From PXAP01 sp964421595 (lineage in GTDB: Bacteria > Bacteroidota > Bacteroidia > Bacteroidales > PUMT01): 64,000 bases of DNA. The notes under the pieces are model-generated. The model saw only the letters and a list, made by a program, of their open reading frames with translations, was not told the DNA's origin and ran no database searches. Positions 52,799-62,041 of this stretch are shown one piece after another (within the stretch, counting starts at the first letter, position 1; every line of letters begins with the position of its first letter). A program made the position numbers and the translations under genes. The stretch is from contig CAYQXY010000018.1 of assembly GCA_964421595.1 (NCBI GenBank), positions 24,748 through 88,747 of the forward strand, in the 5' to 3' direction.

Positions 52799-53527
52799 TC
52801 ATGCCTTTTTCAATTTTTCAGATACTGCATCCCAGTTTACAACCTCCCAGAATGCCGATATGTAGTCGCCGCGCATATTCTGGTATTTGAGATAGTATGC
52901 ATGTTCCCAAACATCCAATCCAAGTATAGGTGTCCCTCTTTCGTCGACAACATCCATCAACGGGTTGTCCTGATTTGGTGTTGAAGAGATTTTAAGTTTG
53001 CCGTCCCTGACCAGCAACCATGCCCATCCTGAACCAAAGCGGGTTGATGCGGCTGATGAAAATTGTTCCTTGAATTTACCAAAGGAACCAAAAGTACTGT
53101 TTATTGCCGAAAGCAATTCACCGGAAGGCTGCCCTTCGCCTTTTGGGCCCATTACCTCCCAGAATAGTTGATGGTTGTAATGTCCACCCCCATTGTTCCT
53201 GATTGCTTCAGAATATGATGAAACTGATTTCATAATATCTTCAAGCGATTTGTCGCTTCCTCCCAATCCCTGGAGTGCATTGTTAAGGTTATTGACATAT
53301 CCCGCGTGATGCCTGCTGTGATGGATCTCCATTGTGCGTGCATCAATGTGGGGTTCAAGGGCATCATAATCATAGGGAAGGGAAGGGAGTGTGAATTTTC
53401 CTTCCTGGTTGTATGTTCTGTCTGATGAATTACCATCACTGGCATATACAGTTCCTGAGATCACAGGTGCGGCAAAAATGCCACCCAAACCCATCAGGCT
53501 CGTTTTTAAAAAAGTTCTTTTATTCAT
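52799..53527 (-). CDS. Superoxide dismutase, Fe/Mn type, exported
   Basis: A paralogue of the upstream cytoplasmic enzyme with an N-terminal signal. From the ATG at 53527 it has 242 residues; the first 30 read like a Tat-type signal with Lys-Arg in place of Arg-Arg (NKRTFLKTSLMGLGG, hydrophobic core, cleavage near VYAS). The enzyme body matches the other copy in all metal ligands (MEIHHSRHHAGYVNNLN, DVWEHAYYLKYQN). Probably protects the periplasm or cell surface. A longer frame to 53587 has no support. Confidence 0.9.
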   Translation of the reverse strand: MNKRTFLKTSLMGLGGIFAAPVISGTVYASDGNSSDRTYNQEGKFTLPSLPYDYDALEPHIDARTMEIHHSRHHAGYVNNLNNALQGLGGSDKSLEDIMKSVSSYSEAIRNNGGGHYNHQLFWEVMGPKGEGQPSGELLSAINSTFGSFGKFKEQFSSAASTRFGSGWAWLLVRDGKLKISSTPNQDNPLMDVVDERGTPILGLDVWEHAYYLKYQNMRGDYISAFWEVVNWDAVSEKLKKA

Positions 53528-54044
53528 AGCTGTTAATATAAAAATAGATTTAATAAGGATTATCCACTCTGAAAAACAACAACACAAATTTGCTTTTGTT
53601 CAATACAGGCTTCATGTCCGGAAAATCATTACAGGATACATATATCATTAACAGATTAAAATGGACTGATTAATTGGAAAATTATCATTTTGACTCTCCT
53701 TAATCAGTGATTTGGGGCTGTTAATTAAATTTATGATGTTATTCATGTAATTACCTATAATAAACGTAACCTATGGGTGTTAGACTTCGTTAACTGAAAT
53801 AATGCATCATTAAGGATATTATAATTTTATGCTTGCCTGGCTTACTTTGAATTTGAAAAATTTTGCCCGGTGGGATTTTGTGGTGCCTGGACAAATTTAA
53901 TTGTCAGATAAAAATATTCTTATTTATATAAAACTTTAAATAACGTACATGTAGCTATTATAAACAAAAGATTTACTTTAATTTTTTATTTTTATTAAGG
54001 TTATACTGTTTCAGTTTTATTTACTATTTTGCTTTGATTTTGAT
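53528..54044. other. Intergenic region, divergent promoters
   Basis: About 515 bp, AT-rich, between the exported superoxide dismutase and the PorP/SprF gene. Holds an imperfect palindrome GACAAATTTAATTGTC (53890-53905). No RNA gene or coding frame seen. Confidence 0.45.
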
Positions 54045-55073
54045 ATGTTAATCCTCCTTAAATATAAAATTAAAGTGTTCAGGAGATTATATGTGTTATT
54101 GTTTTTACTGATGTTATCAACAGGGATTTATGCCCAGGATCCACAGTTTTCACAATTTTACGCCAATCCCCTTTACCTTGCTCCTTCTTTTGCCGGACTT
54201 ACTGATGGCAGCCGGATCGGTGCCAATTACAGGAATCAATGGCCCGAGTTGCCGGGACAATTCGTAACATATACTTTTTCCTACGATCACTGGTTTGACC
54301 ATTATAACAGCGGAGCAGGCATTTTATTCATGCAGGATCAGGCAGGTAGCGGAAATTTACGTACCACCAATATTGGTGTTCAATACTCATACGACTTCCC
54401 GATTAATGTAGAATGGCACATGAGGCCGGGGGTTCATTTCTTTTACACTGAACGTGCCATAGATTTTGAAAAACTGATCTTCAATGATCAGATTACTCCG
54501 GGAGGGCAACGGCCTGGCACAATTGAAATTCCACCGCTGAGTCGCAGGGGTGGTGTCGATTTTTCTACTTCTGCCATGGTTTATTCAAGGCAGTACTGGT
54601 TTGGTGTTGGAGTTGATCACCTGCTCAGGCCAAATCATTCACTATATGAATTCGAAGGTGATGAAGCTTCAAATGCCTTTGTTCCCGTCAAATACTCGGC
54701 TTTCGGTGGCACTAAACTAAGCAGGGGTGGCAGAATAAGAACCCGGCTTGAGGAAAGCCTCCAGCTGGCTTTTCTTTACAGGAAGCAGGGTCCTTTTAAC
54801 CAGCTGGATCTTGGGATGTACTGGTACAGGAACCCTCTTGTAATCGGAGCCTGGTACCGGGGGATTCCCGGCATCAGTTCGGGAGGTCAGGATGCTGTAA
54901 TTTTCCTGTTTGGCTACAAAGTCGAACAGTTCAATATTGGTTACAGCTATGATTTTTCCATTTCCCGTTTACTTGGCTCTACTGGCGGGGCGCATGAGAT
55001 ATCGCTCACTTATTCATGGACCTCCATCAGAATACCCAAAAAGCCCAGGATGGTGCCGTGCCCGGAATTTTAA
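54045..55073 (+). CDS. PorP/SprF-family type IX secretion membrane protein
   Basis: Outer-membrane barrel protein that partners with large adhesins and the type IX secretion machinery. 342 residues, signal sequence about 1-30, then the family's opening DPQFSQFYANPLYLAPSFAG and repeated barrel strands, including NYRNQWPELPGQFVTYTFSYD. SprF-type genes often lie beside a giant secreted protein; none is present here, so it is an orphan copy. Confidence 0.93.
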   Translation: MLILLKYKIKVFRRLYVLLFLLMLSTGIYAQDPQFSQFYANPLYLAPSFAGLTDGSRIGANYRNQWPELPGQFVTYTFSYDHWFDHYNSGAGILFMQDQAGSGNLRTTNIGVQYSYDFPINVEWHMRPGVHFFYTERAIDFEKLIFNDQITPGGQRPGTIEIPPLSRRGGVDFSTSAMVYSRQYWFGVGVDHLLRPNHSLYEFEGDEASNAFVPVKYSAFGGTKLSRGGRIRTRLEESLQLAFLYRKQGPFNQLDLGMYWYRNPLVIGAWYRGIPGISSGGQDAVIFLFGYKVEQFNIGYSYDFSISRLLGSTGGAHEISLTYSWTSIRIPKKPRMVPCPEF

Positions 55074-55135
55074 GGTTTTTAAATTATTTAGTCCCCGGGC
55101 CTAATTTTACGGTTGTGAAATCAATAAAAATCTTG

Positions 55136-55143
55136 TAGGTTTG
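55136..55143 (+). promoter_or_regulatory. Bacteroidota-type promoter, -33 and -7 boxes
   Basis: TAGGTTTG matches TAnnTTTG and has a TTG at 55113-55115 exactly 20 nt upstream, the best-spaced promoter found here. It is 90 bp before the ATG of the OmpH-like gene at 55233, so the transcript has a leader of about 80 nt. Confidence 0.5.
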
Positions 55144-55232
55144 TAAACTTTTCTTTCAGAACCTTTTTGAAAGAAACAAATTACCCTGTTCTTTGTGAAC
55201 CGGAGAGTGTATTATAATAAACTGAAAAAAAA

Positions 55233-55835
55233 ATGAAGAATGTATCTTTAGTTATTAATATCGTGCTTGTATTAGCTGTTGCCGGACTTTATGCTCTGCA
55301 TTTTACATCCCCTGATATATCAGAAGAGATAGCCGAGTACGAGGAGAGAGGTGAATTTCAAGGCTCAATGGAGATTGTGTATGTAAATTTTGATACATTG
55401 CTTAACAGCTATGACATGTTCTTTGACTTGCAGAAGCAATTTCTTGAGAAGCAACAGAAGATGGAGGGGGAACTAAATACCAGTTCCCGTTCATACGAAC
55501 GTCAGGTTGTCGATTTTCAGGATAAAGTCCAGAAAGGTCTTGTTACCCGTTCGCAGGCCCAGGAACTGGAAATGCAGATCATGCAGGTACAGCAGGATCT
55601 TATGCAGAAACGTGAGGAGTATTCCAGGGAACTAATGGAAGAAGAGCAGGTCATGAACAGGCAGCTGCAACACAGTATATACGAATTTCTTGAGGAGTAC
55701 AACCAAAGACATAACTACCAGTATATTTTAAGTCACTCATTCGGTGGACCCTTTTTGTATACTGATAAAAGTCTGAATATAACGAAGAACGTTGTTGATG
55801 GTCTGAACCAGAAATACCGGGATAACAAGAAGTAA
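55233..55835 (+). CDS. OmpH/Skp-like protein with N-terminal membrane anchor
   Basis: A 200-residue protein with a hydrophobic N-terminus (about 4-25, VSLVINIVLVLAVAGLYALH) that lacks a clear cleavage site and could be an anchor. A very long, charged coiled coil (about 55-150) and a C-terminal Skp-type fold (IYEFLEEYNQRHNYQYILSH) follow. The third OmpH-like gene in the window, distant from the bamA pair. It may be a membrane-attached chaperone. Followed by the glycosyltransferase gene after 13 bp. Confidence 0.82.
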   Translation: MKNVSLVINIVLVLAVAGLYALHFTSPDISEEIAEYEERGEFQGSMEIVYVNFDTLLNSYDMFFDLQKQFLEKQQKMEGELNTSSRSYERQVVDFQDKVQKGLVTRSQAQELEMQIMQVQQDLMQKREEYSRELMEEEQVMNRQLQHSIYEFLEEYNQRHNYQYILSHSFGGPFLYTDKSLNITKNVVDGLNQKYRDNKK

Positions 55836-55848
55836 AGCAGAGCCGGTT

Positions 55849-57117
55849 ATGGGTTTTGCCTCGTCATATCTATCCAGACATAGTTATTACAGGCCATTTA
55901 TTTCCGCGGACCCGGTCCGTGGAAATAACCTGTCGGTAGTAATACCATCATTTAATGAACCTGATATCCTTACTTCATTAAATTCCCTGTATGAAGCCAG
56001 GCGACCTTCATTCCCCCTTGAGGTTATAGTAGTGGTCAACGCACCGGAGACAGCCACAGCCAGCCAGATTTTGCAAAATAAAATAACAACAGAGTCGGTT
56101 CGTGAATGGAGCAACAGTCACAACACTGACGGCTTCATGGCCTACGCCATTAATCCTCCTCCTTTTCCCCGGAAACATGCAGGTGCCGGTTTTGCTAGGA
56201 AAACCGGGATGGATGAGGCTGTTCACAGGTTCAATTTGCAAAATAACGAGCAGGGCATCCTAGTTTCTTTCGATGCAGATGCTGAATGTGACAGTAACTA
56301 TTTTACTGAATTGGAAAAATGTTTTTCCGGATCACAGTGCAGTGGTTGCACAATCTATTTTGAGCATCCTGTCTATGGGGACAATCATCCGGAAGTTGTA
56401 TATTCAGCAATAACCCTTTATGAGCTTTACCTCAGATATTTTCTTGAGGCAACAAGATTTTCAGGTTTTCCCATGGCATTTCATACAGTTGGAAGCTGTT
56501 TTGCAGTTAAAGCCGGAATTTATGCCGGGCAGGGTGGAATGAATCGTCGCACAGCAGGAGAGGATTTTTACTTTCTCCAGAAAATAATACCGCTCGGAAA
56601 TTTTACCGAACTCAATACAACCCGGGTAGTTCCCTCACCCAGAGTATCTGACAGGGTTCCATTCGGCACCGGGGCTACAATCAGACGTTTTGCAGAAGGA
56701 TCTCAGTCAGATCTTTTTACATGGCCGGTACAATCCTTTGATGATCTCAGTTCGTTATTCCGGATCATACCCATCTTTTACCAGTTAAAGGAAGAAAAGG
56801 TGGCAGATTTAATTGAGAAGCTGCCGGCGGGTTTGCATGACTACCTGAAGCAGAATAACTTCACCCTTGCAGTGAATCAAATGAACACCCATTCAGCAAA
56901 TCCTGATACATTTAAAAAAAGGTTTTATACATGGTTCAATGCATTCAGGGTTCTTAAATACCTGAATTTTGCAAAAGAGTTTTACCGCGAAGACCAGGAA
57001 ATTGTCACCGCAGCTGCCGATTTGATGTTACGGATGGGAATTGCTCCGGCTGCCGGAAAAAAAGAATTATTGTTCCAGTACAGGGAAATGCAGAGAAGCC
57101 AAACCTGGAAATACTGA
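55849..57117 (+). CDS. Family 2 glycosyltransferase
   Basis: A 422-residue cytoplasmic GT-A glycosyltransferase. The domain begins LSVVIPSFNEPDILTSLNSL with the nucleotide-sugar site; DADAECDSNYF is the D-x-D metal site; and RRTAGEDFYFLQKI contains the usual catalytic E-D. The C-terminal 150 residues are helical and unusual for the family. The acceptor is unknown. No membrane segments are visible. It is linked to the OmpH-like gene, so a role in envelope glycan assembly is possible. Confidence 0.85.
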   Translation: MGFASSYLSRHSYYRPFISADPVRGNNLSVVIPSFNEPDILTSLNSLYEARRPSFPLEVIVVVNAPETATASQILQNKITTESVREWSNSHNTDGFMAYAINPPPFPRKHAGAGFARKTGMDEAVHRFNLQNNEQGILVSFDADAECDSNYFTELEKCFSGSQCSGCTIYFEHPVYGDNHPEVVYSAITLYELYLRYFLEATRFSGFPMAFHTVGSCFAVKAGIYAGQGGMNRRTAGEDFYFLQKIIPLGNFTELNTTRVVPSPRVSDRVPFGTGATIRRFAEGSQSDLFTWPVQSFDDLSSLFRIIPIFYQLKEEKVADLIEKLPAGLHDYLKQNNFTLAVNQMNTHSANPDTFKKRFYTWFNAFRVLKYLNFAKEFYREDQEIVTAAADLMLRMGIAPAAGKKELLFQYREMQRSQTWKY

Positions 57118-57311
57118 AAGCCTGACAAATAATTACCTGTCAGTACTCAGCAGTACCAGTGAATAAGTTACTTAAAAGATAACCCCCAGTTATTTAATAA
57201 TGCTCTGTTTTGCGAATATCCCTGCAAACTCATGGAAAATCCATGAAGACACACTCATAAGAGTCGTCAGGGGATACAGTGAATGAAGGTGCCAGGTAAG
57301 CGGGGTATCAT

Positions 57312-57608
57312 TTACTCAAACTCAATTATAAAAATCTCCTCATTCTCACGCTTCATCAGGTACTGTTCCCTGGCAAATTTCTCAAGGTTCTCATTGTCAG
57401 TTCTCAGTTCGTCCATCCTGATGGAATCTTCCATGATCCTCTGCCTGAAATACTGCTTGTCCCTTTCAAGCTGGCGTATGTTGCGGTGACTGATATAGCG
57501 GTCTACCAGATTGTTCTGGTCAAAAAAAAGTATCCATACGAAAAAAACAAGTAGTGCTACTATATATTTGTTTTTCAGGTAGGGGACAATCTTTTTCCAG
57601 AATTTCAT
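57312..57608 (-). CDS. Septum formation initiator, FtsB/DivIC-like
   Basis: A small bitopic division protein of 98 residues: one membrane segment (about 14-30, YIVALLVFFVWILFFDQ) followed by a coiled coil (about 35-80, RQLERDKQYFRQRIMEDSIR). It likely helps recruit FtsL and FtsQ-type proteins to the septum. A -7 box lies just upstream. Confidence 0.85.
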   Translation of the reverse strand: MKFWKKIVPYLKNKYIVALLVFFVWILFFDQNNLVDRYISHRNIRQLERDKQYFRQRIMEDSIRMDELRTDNENLEKFAREQYLMKRENEEIFIIEFE

Positions 57609-57634
57609 GCTGTTGCAATTAATATGGTATTATG

Positions 57635-57642
57635 CAAAAATA
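57635..57642 (-). promoter_or_regulatory. Bacteroidota-type -7 promoter box for the FtsB-like gene
   Basis: Minus strand TATTTTTG (TAnnTTTG), 27 bp before the ATG at 57608. Confidence 0.4.
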
Positions 57643-57706
57643 TAATAAATTGCCTTGTAACCCATTAAAAAACGACCCTATTTATCAACACAATTTGCAG
57701 TTGCAT

Positions 57707-59338
57707 CTAATCATCTTCCAGATGTGGATACCGGTAATCTTCCGGTGGTAAAAAGGATTCTTTTATTGTACGGGGTGAAACCCATCGGTTAAGGTTGAGA
57801 ATAGTACCAGCCTTATCATTCGTGCCTGATGCACGTGATCCGCCAAATGGCTGGTGACCGACTACCGCGCCGGTTGGTTTGTCGTTTATATAGAAATTCC
57901 CGGCAGCATTCCTGAGTTTTGATGAAGCAATGTTGATGGCATTCCTGTCACGTGCAAACACTGCACCTGTAAGTCCGTAAACCGAAGTGCTGTCAATTAG
58001 ATCCAGGGTTTCATGGTATTGGTCATCTTCAAAGACATGTATGGTAAGCACTGGTCCGAACAACTCATGTATCATTGTGAAATAGCACGGATTTTCGGTC
58101 ACAATAACCGTAGGCTCGATGAACCAGCCTTTGGAACTGTCATAATTTCCTCCGGTGATTATTTCAACATCACTGTCCTTTTTCACCTTGTCTATTACCT
58201 TTACAAGTTTGTTAAAAGCATTCTCATCGATTACAGCAGTAAAGAAATTGCTGAAATCTTCAGGTCCTCCGGTTTTAAATGAATTTATCTGTCCTAACAT
58301 GTGATCCTTTACTTCTTTCCATATTGACCTTGAAATGTAGGCCCGCGATGCTGCAGAGCATTTTTGACCCTGATATTCAAACGCTCCCCTTGAAAGAGCA
58401 GTGGCCACCTGACCCGGTTTGGCAGAAGAGTGTGCCAGAATAAAATCCTTGCCTCCTGTCTCTCCAACAATCCTGGGGTAAGAGCGATACCTTCCTATAT
58501 TGTCGCCTATAGTTTTCCATATCTGCTGGAAAACTCCGGTAGAGCCAGTGAAATGTATACCTGCAAAATCCCTGTGTGAAAATATCAGATCTCCGGCTAC
58601 CGGTCCCCCGACATATACTATATTAATTACCCCGTCAGGTAATCCGGCTTCCCTGAGCACTTCCATTATAATCCAGGCAGAATATATCTGAGTATTGGCA
58701 GGTTTCCACACCACAACATTACCCATCATGGCAGGGGCAGTCGGCAGGTTTCCTGCAATAGCAGTAAAGTTAAATGGGCTCAGTGCAAATACAAATCCTT
58801 CAAGGGGCCTTTGCTCAAGCCTGTTCCATGTCTCGGGCGAGGACTTGGGCTGTTTCATAAATATTTCTGTCATATACTGGACATTATACCTCAGAAAATC
58901 TACCAGTTCACATACAGCATCTATCTCCGACTGGTACACAGTCTTAGACTGTCCAAGCATAGTTGCAGCATTGATTTTTGCCCTGTAAGGGCCCGCGATA
59001 AGAGCCGCAGCTTTCAGAAAGATTGCAGCCCTGTCTCTCCATGGCATCTCAGCCCAGGAAACACGAGCCTTTAGTGCCGAATCGATTGCCATGCTTACAT
59101 GTTCACCAGTACCCTGGTGGAATTGACCCAGAACATGGGAATGATCATGAGGGGGGTGAATTGATACGGTTTTGCCGGTTCTAATTTCCTTGCCGCCAAT
59201 AAACATTGGGATATCTGCTTCATATGACCTGGCCCGCTGTATCTCCTCAATTAATTCCTTTCTTTCCGGAGAGCCTGGGGAATAATGAAGCGGAATTTCA
59301 TTTACTGCTTCAGGAACCGAATATAACTGCTGCTGCAT
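57707..59338 (-). CDS. pruA: L-glutamate gamma-semialdehyde dehydrogenase
   Basis: Oxidises glutamate semialdehyde (1-pyrroline-5-carboxylate) to glutamate in proline breakdown. 543 residues, the short monofunctional class. Visible motifs: ALSPFNFTAIAGNLPTAP, GETGGKDF (general-base Glu region), FEYQGQKCSAASRAY (catalytic Cys) and GHQPFGGSRASGTNDKAG at the C-terminus. No proline dehydrogenase adjoins it. Confidence 0.95.
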   Translation of the reverse strand: MQQQLYSVPEAVNEIPLHYSPGSPERKELIEEIQRARSYEADIPMFIGGKEIRTGKTVSIHPPHDHSHVLGQFHQGTGEHVSMAIDSALKARVSWAEMPWRDRAAIFLKAAALIAGPYRAKINAATMLGQSKTVYQSEIDAVCELVDFLRYNVQYMTEIFMKQPKSSPETWNRLEQRPLEGFVFALSPFNFTAIAGNLPTAPAMMGNVVVWKPANTQIYSAWIIMEVLREAGLPDGVINIVYVGGPVAGDLIFSHRDFAGIHFTGSTGVFQQIWKTIGDNIGRYRSYPRIVGETGGKDFILAHSSAKPGQVATALSRGAFEYQGQKCSAASRAYISRSIWKEVKDHMLGQINSFKTGGPEDFSNFFTAVIDENAFNKLVKVIDKVKKDSDVEIITGGNYDSSKGWFIEPTVIVTENPCYFTMIHELFGPVLTIHVFEDDQYHETLDLIDSTSVYGLTGAVFARDRNAINIASSKLRNAAGNFYINDKPTGAVVGHQPFGGSRASGTNDKAGTILNLNRWVSPRTIKESFLPPEDYRYPHLEDD

Positions 59339-59712
59339 TAAATTATGGTTTTAATTGTTTGATAATTAAAAATCAACTGTCTTCAACAAACTGTTACTTT
59401 TTGGATGGTATAACAATAAAGCCCTTTATTTGTTGAAGCTTCAAAGGAACCCGCAAGGAGCTATGCTTTTTACATTTAAGCTTAGTAGAAGTTAAACAGC
59501 TATATCCTCGTGCTGTTTTTTCGAACTATCATATGCATAATGTGATAAAATCAAATTATTCTAATGCGGAAAAAACCCTCCAGGTAATTTTCTTGTAAAT
59601 CTTTGATTATTAATACCAGTTTTAATTAAAAACAGGCGCGGAAAAAACAAATGTTTTATCCGCAGTTTCATGCTTCAACCAATTTAAAAACTATTAGCAA
59701 AAGAGTATCCTA
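59339..59712. other. Intergenic region upstream of pruA, downstream of the TonB receptor
   Basis: About 374 bp. It contains a perfect 12-bp palindrome TTGAAGCTTCAA (59433-59444), a possible operator, and a terminator-like hairpin at 59638-59663. No coding frame stands out. Confidence 0.5.
59638..59663 (-). terminator. Hairpin terminator after the TonB-dependent receptor
   Basis: GCGGAAAAAAC (59638-59648) pairs with GTTTTATCCGC (59653-59663), one mismatch, four-base loop, about 50 bp past the stop at 59713. On the minus strand a GCCTGTTTTT tract follows. Confidence 0.5.
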
Positions 59713-62034
59713 TCAAAAGCTTAAACTATAACTAACCGATGGCATTATTGGGAAAAGACTGAAACGATAAAGCTTTGGTGAACCTTTTTCAAATCTGGTA
59801 AAGTAGAAGTGAGGGTTTCTACGGTTATACAGATTAATTATGCCAAAATCCCACAAACCTGTCCTACTGTTCTTCTTTCTTGTCCAGGATAACCCAACAT
59901 CGGCACGATGATACGCTCTGTCACGAAAACCGTTTACTCCTTTATAAATAAATACAATACTCCCATCCAGATCTTCATATTGCTCATTGGGAAAACTGTA
60001 TGGAAGACCTGTTCCAAAAACCCATGTGACTGCAATACTTATGTTATCGTTAATCTTCTGGTTATAAAGGGTAGAAACGCTAAACCTTCGATCATACTTA
60101 AAAGGGAATTTTTCTCCGTTATTAATATCTTCAAATCTTCTGTCTGCTTTTGCCAGCGTTGCGCTGATCCATCCTGTTGAAGAACCCTTATGCTTTTGAT
60201 ACAGAAACTCTATACCCGTTGCATCTCCTGTTCCATTACCTGCAAGGATTTTGGCAAAGTCATTACCCAGAACATAAGACATCCCCTCTCTTAAATCAAC
60301 CAGGTTTGACATATGTTTGCGATAAGCTTCAAATGATGCTTCATACATTCCGTCGTATGAAACAAGACTAACCCCAAATGATGCCATCCTGGTGGTCGAA
60401 GGCGGGGCCTGTTTACTGGAAGGGATCCTGTAATCAGTAGGCATTCCTGCACCATTGTTCGAAACTAAATGGAAATGCTGGTACATATGAGAGTATGATC
60501 CTTCTAAAGAAATGCCTTCAGCCAAACGTCGTGACAGGATTAATCGGGGTTCATAATAAAGAAAATCTGTATCAGAATAGTATATTTTACTTGCACGGAT
60601 ACCTGCATTTAAACCAAATCCATAGAAATCGCTCAGGATAAATTCACCGTAGATATTAGGGTTTAGCGCCTTGCTCGAGGGATAACCGGTAATTTGAGAT
60701 TCACTTCTTACTCCTGAAATACTTTGGTTTATCTGTGTATGGCCTGGATGATAAGTATGCATAACAAGAGCACTCCCAAGTAAAATGCTTATTTTTTCAT
60801 TTACCCTGAAATCGAAATTAAACTTGATAAAGTCATCACGTAACCATGATTCAAAACCTGAATCTAAGTGAAAACTTTCCTGTGAACTGAGGTCAATATC
60901 AGAGTTCTCTTTATAAGCATACCTTGTTGAGCCTGCTATTATGTTCAGCCATGCTCTCTGGTTAACTATGCGGTTATATCTTAGTGCACCGGAGAGGTTA
61001 CCCCACTGGTTGTTCAGTTTTGACGTAATTACTTCATCATCCTTTGTTTTAATTCCCAGTTTATCGCTTCCATTGTAAAGACTCAGGAATAATCGATCTT
61101 TTTCCGATAGGTGGGTGTTAATTTTCAAGTTAAGATCATACATGCCATAGCTTTGATCTATATCCCATATCCAGCGCAAAAAAGGTATTGTGTTCCTTCG
61201 GTATGAAATAAGATAGCTTGACCTGTCTTTAACAATTGGCCCATCGGCAGAAACTTTTGAAGTCAGCATTCCCAAAGTGACAGATTGCCGGTGATTGCTC
61301 ATGTCACCATCCCTGGTATGAATATCAACCACCGAGGAGAGCCTTCCGCCAAACCTTGCAGGAAATGCCCCGACATAAAAGTTTGCGGACTTTATTATGT
61401 CGGAGTTAAAGGTGGAGGTAAAACCTCCAAGATGCGAAACATGGTACAGTGGTATATCATCCAGCAGAAATAAATTCTGATCATGGCTGCCGCCCCTGAC
61501 ATATAGATTGCTGTTTCCGTCGCCTGCAATTTGAGAACCGGGCGCCAGCTGAAGGTAAAGAAGCAGATCCTTCTCCCCGGCAAAAGAAGGAAGTCCCTGA
61601 AGTTGTTGAGTATTCAAACGAAATAAGGACATCTCTGGTTTTAATGCACTCCGGGTGGAATAAACATTTACTTCATCAATATCAAATGCAGATTGGGTCA
61701 GATAACAATCCAGCGGTTGACTTTTGCACGGAACTACAAGGGTGAATGGCTCATAGCCAATATAATCGAAAACTATTTCGGTTGAATCGCAATTATCTGA
61801 AACCCATAATGTATATCGTCCATAAGCATTGGTAACAGTTCCTTTACCCGAATGGGGATTAAATATCGTTGCCCCTGTAAGCACCTCCTTGCTAACCGCA
61901 TCATAAACGGTTCCCGATATGACTGCATTATTGATTTGAGAGTAAGATTCATTTGATGCAACAAAAATCAGCAGACATGCACCTAATTTTAGTACTTCAT
62001 TAAACCAGCTTAAATTTTTGCTCACCCTCTTCAT
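59713..62034 (-). CDS. TonB-dependent receptor with carboxypeptidase-regulatory-like domain
   Basis: An outer-membrane importer of 773 residues. A signal sequence (about 1-32) is followed by a carboxypeptidase D-type beta-sandwich (about 35-110, ISGTVYDAVSKEVLTGATIF) of the kind found in SusC-like proteins, a plug domain (about 115-235, LPSFAGEKDLLLYLQLAPGS) and a 22-strand-type barrel ending in Phe (SVSYSLSF). It is shorter than SusC. The DUF4249 lipoprotein gene upstream on the same strand (7-bp gap) replaces SusD. The ligand is unknown. Confidence 0.92.
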   Translation of the reverse strand: MKRVSKNLSWFNEVLKLGACLLIFVASNESYSQINNAVISGTVYDAVSKEVLTGATIFNPHSGKGTVTNAYGRYTLWVSDNCDSTEIVFDYIGYEPFTLVVPCKSQPLDCYLTQSAFDIDEVNVYSTRSALKPEMSLFRLNTQQLQGLPSFAGEKDLLLYLQLAPGSQIAGDGNSNLYVRGGSHDQNLFLLDDIPLYHVSHLGGFTSTFNSDIIKSANFYVGAFPARFGGRLSSVVDIHTRDGDMSNHRQSVTLGMLTSKVSADGPIVKDRSSYLISYRRNTIPFLRWIWDIDQSYGMYDLNLKINTHLSEKDRLFLSLYNGSDKLGIKTKDDEVITSKLNNQWGNLSGALRYNRIVNQRAWLNIIAGSTRYAYKENSDIDLSSQESFHLDSGFESWLRDDFIKFNFDFRVNEKISILLGSALVMHTYHPGHTQINQSISGVRSESQITGYPSSKALNPNIYGEFILSDFYGFGLNAGIRASKIYYSDTDFLYYEPRLILSRRLAEGISLEGSYSHMYQHFHLVSNNGAGMPTDYRIPSSKQAPPSTTRMASFGVSLVSYDGMYEASFEAYRKHMSNLVDLREGMSYVLGNDFAKILAGNGTGDATGIEFLYQKHKGSSTGWISATLAKADRRFEDINNGEKFPFKYDRRFSVSTLYNQKINDNISIAVTWVFGTGLPYSFPNEQYEDLDGSIVFIYKGVNGFRDRAYHRADVGLSWTRKKNSRTGLWDFGIINLYNRRNPHFYFTRFEKGSPKLYRFSLFPIMPSVSYSLSF

Positions 62035-62041
62035 GAATTAG

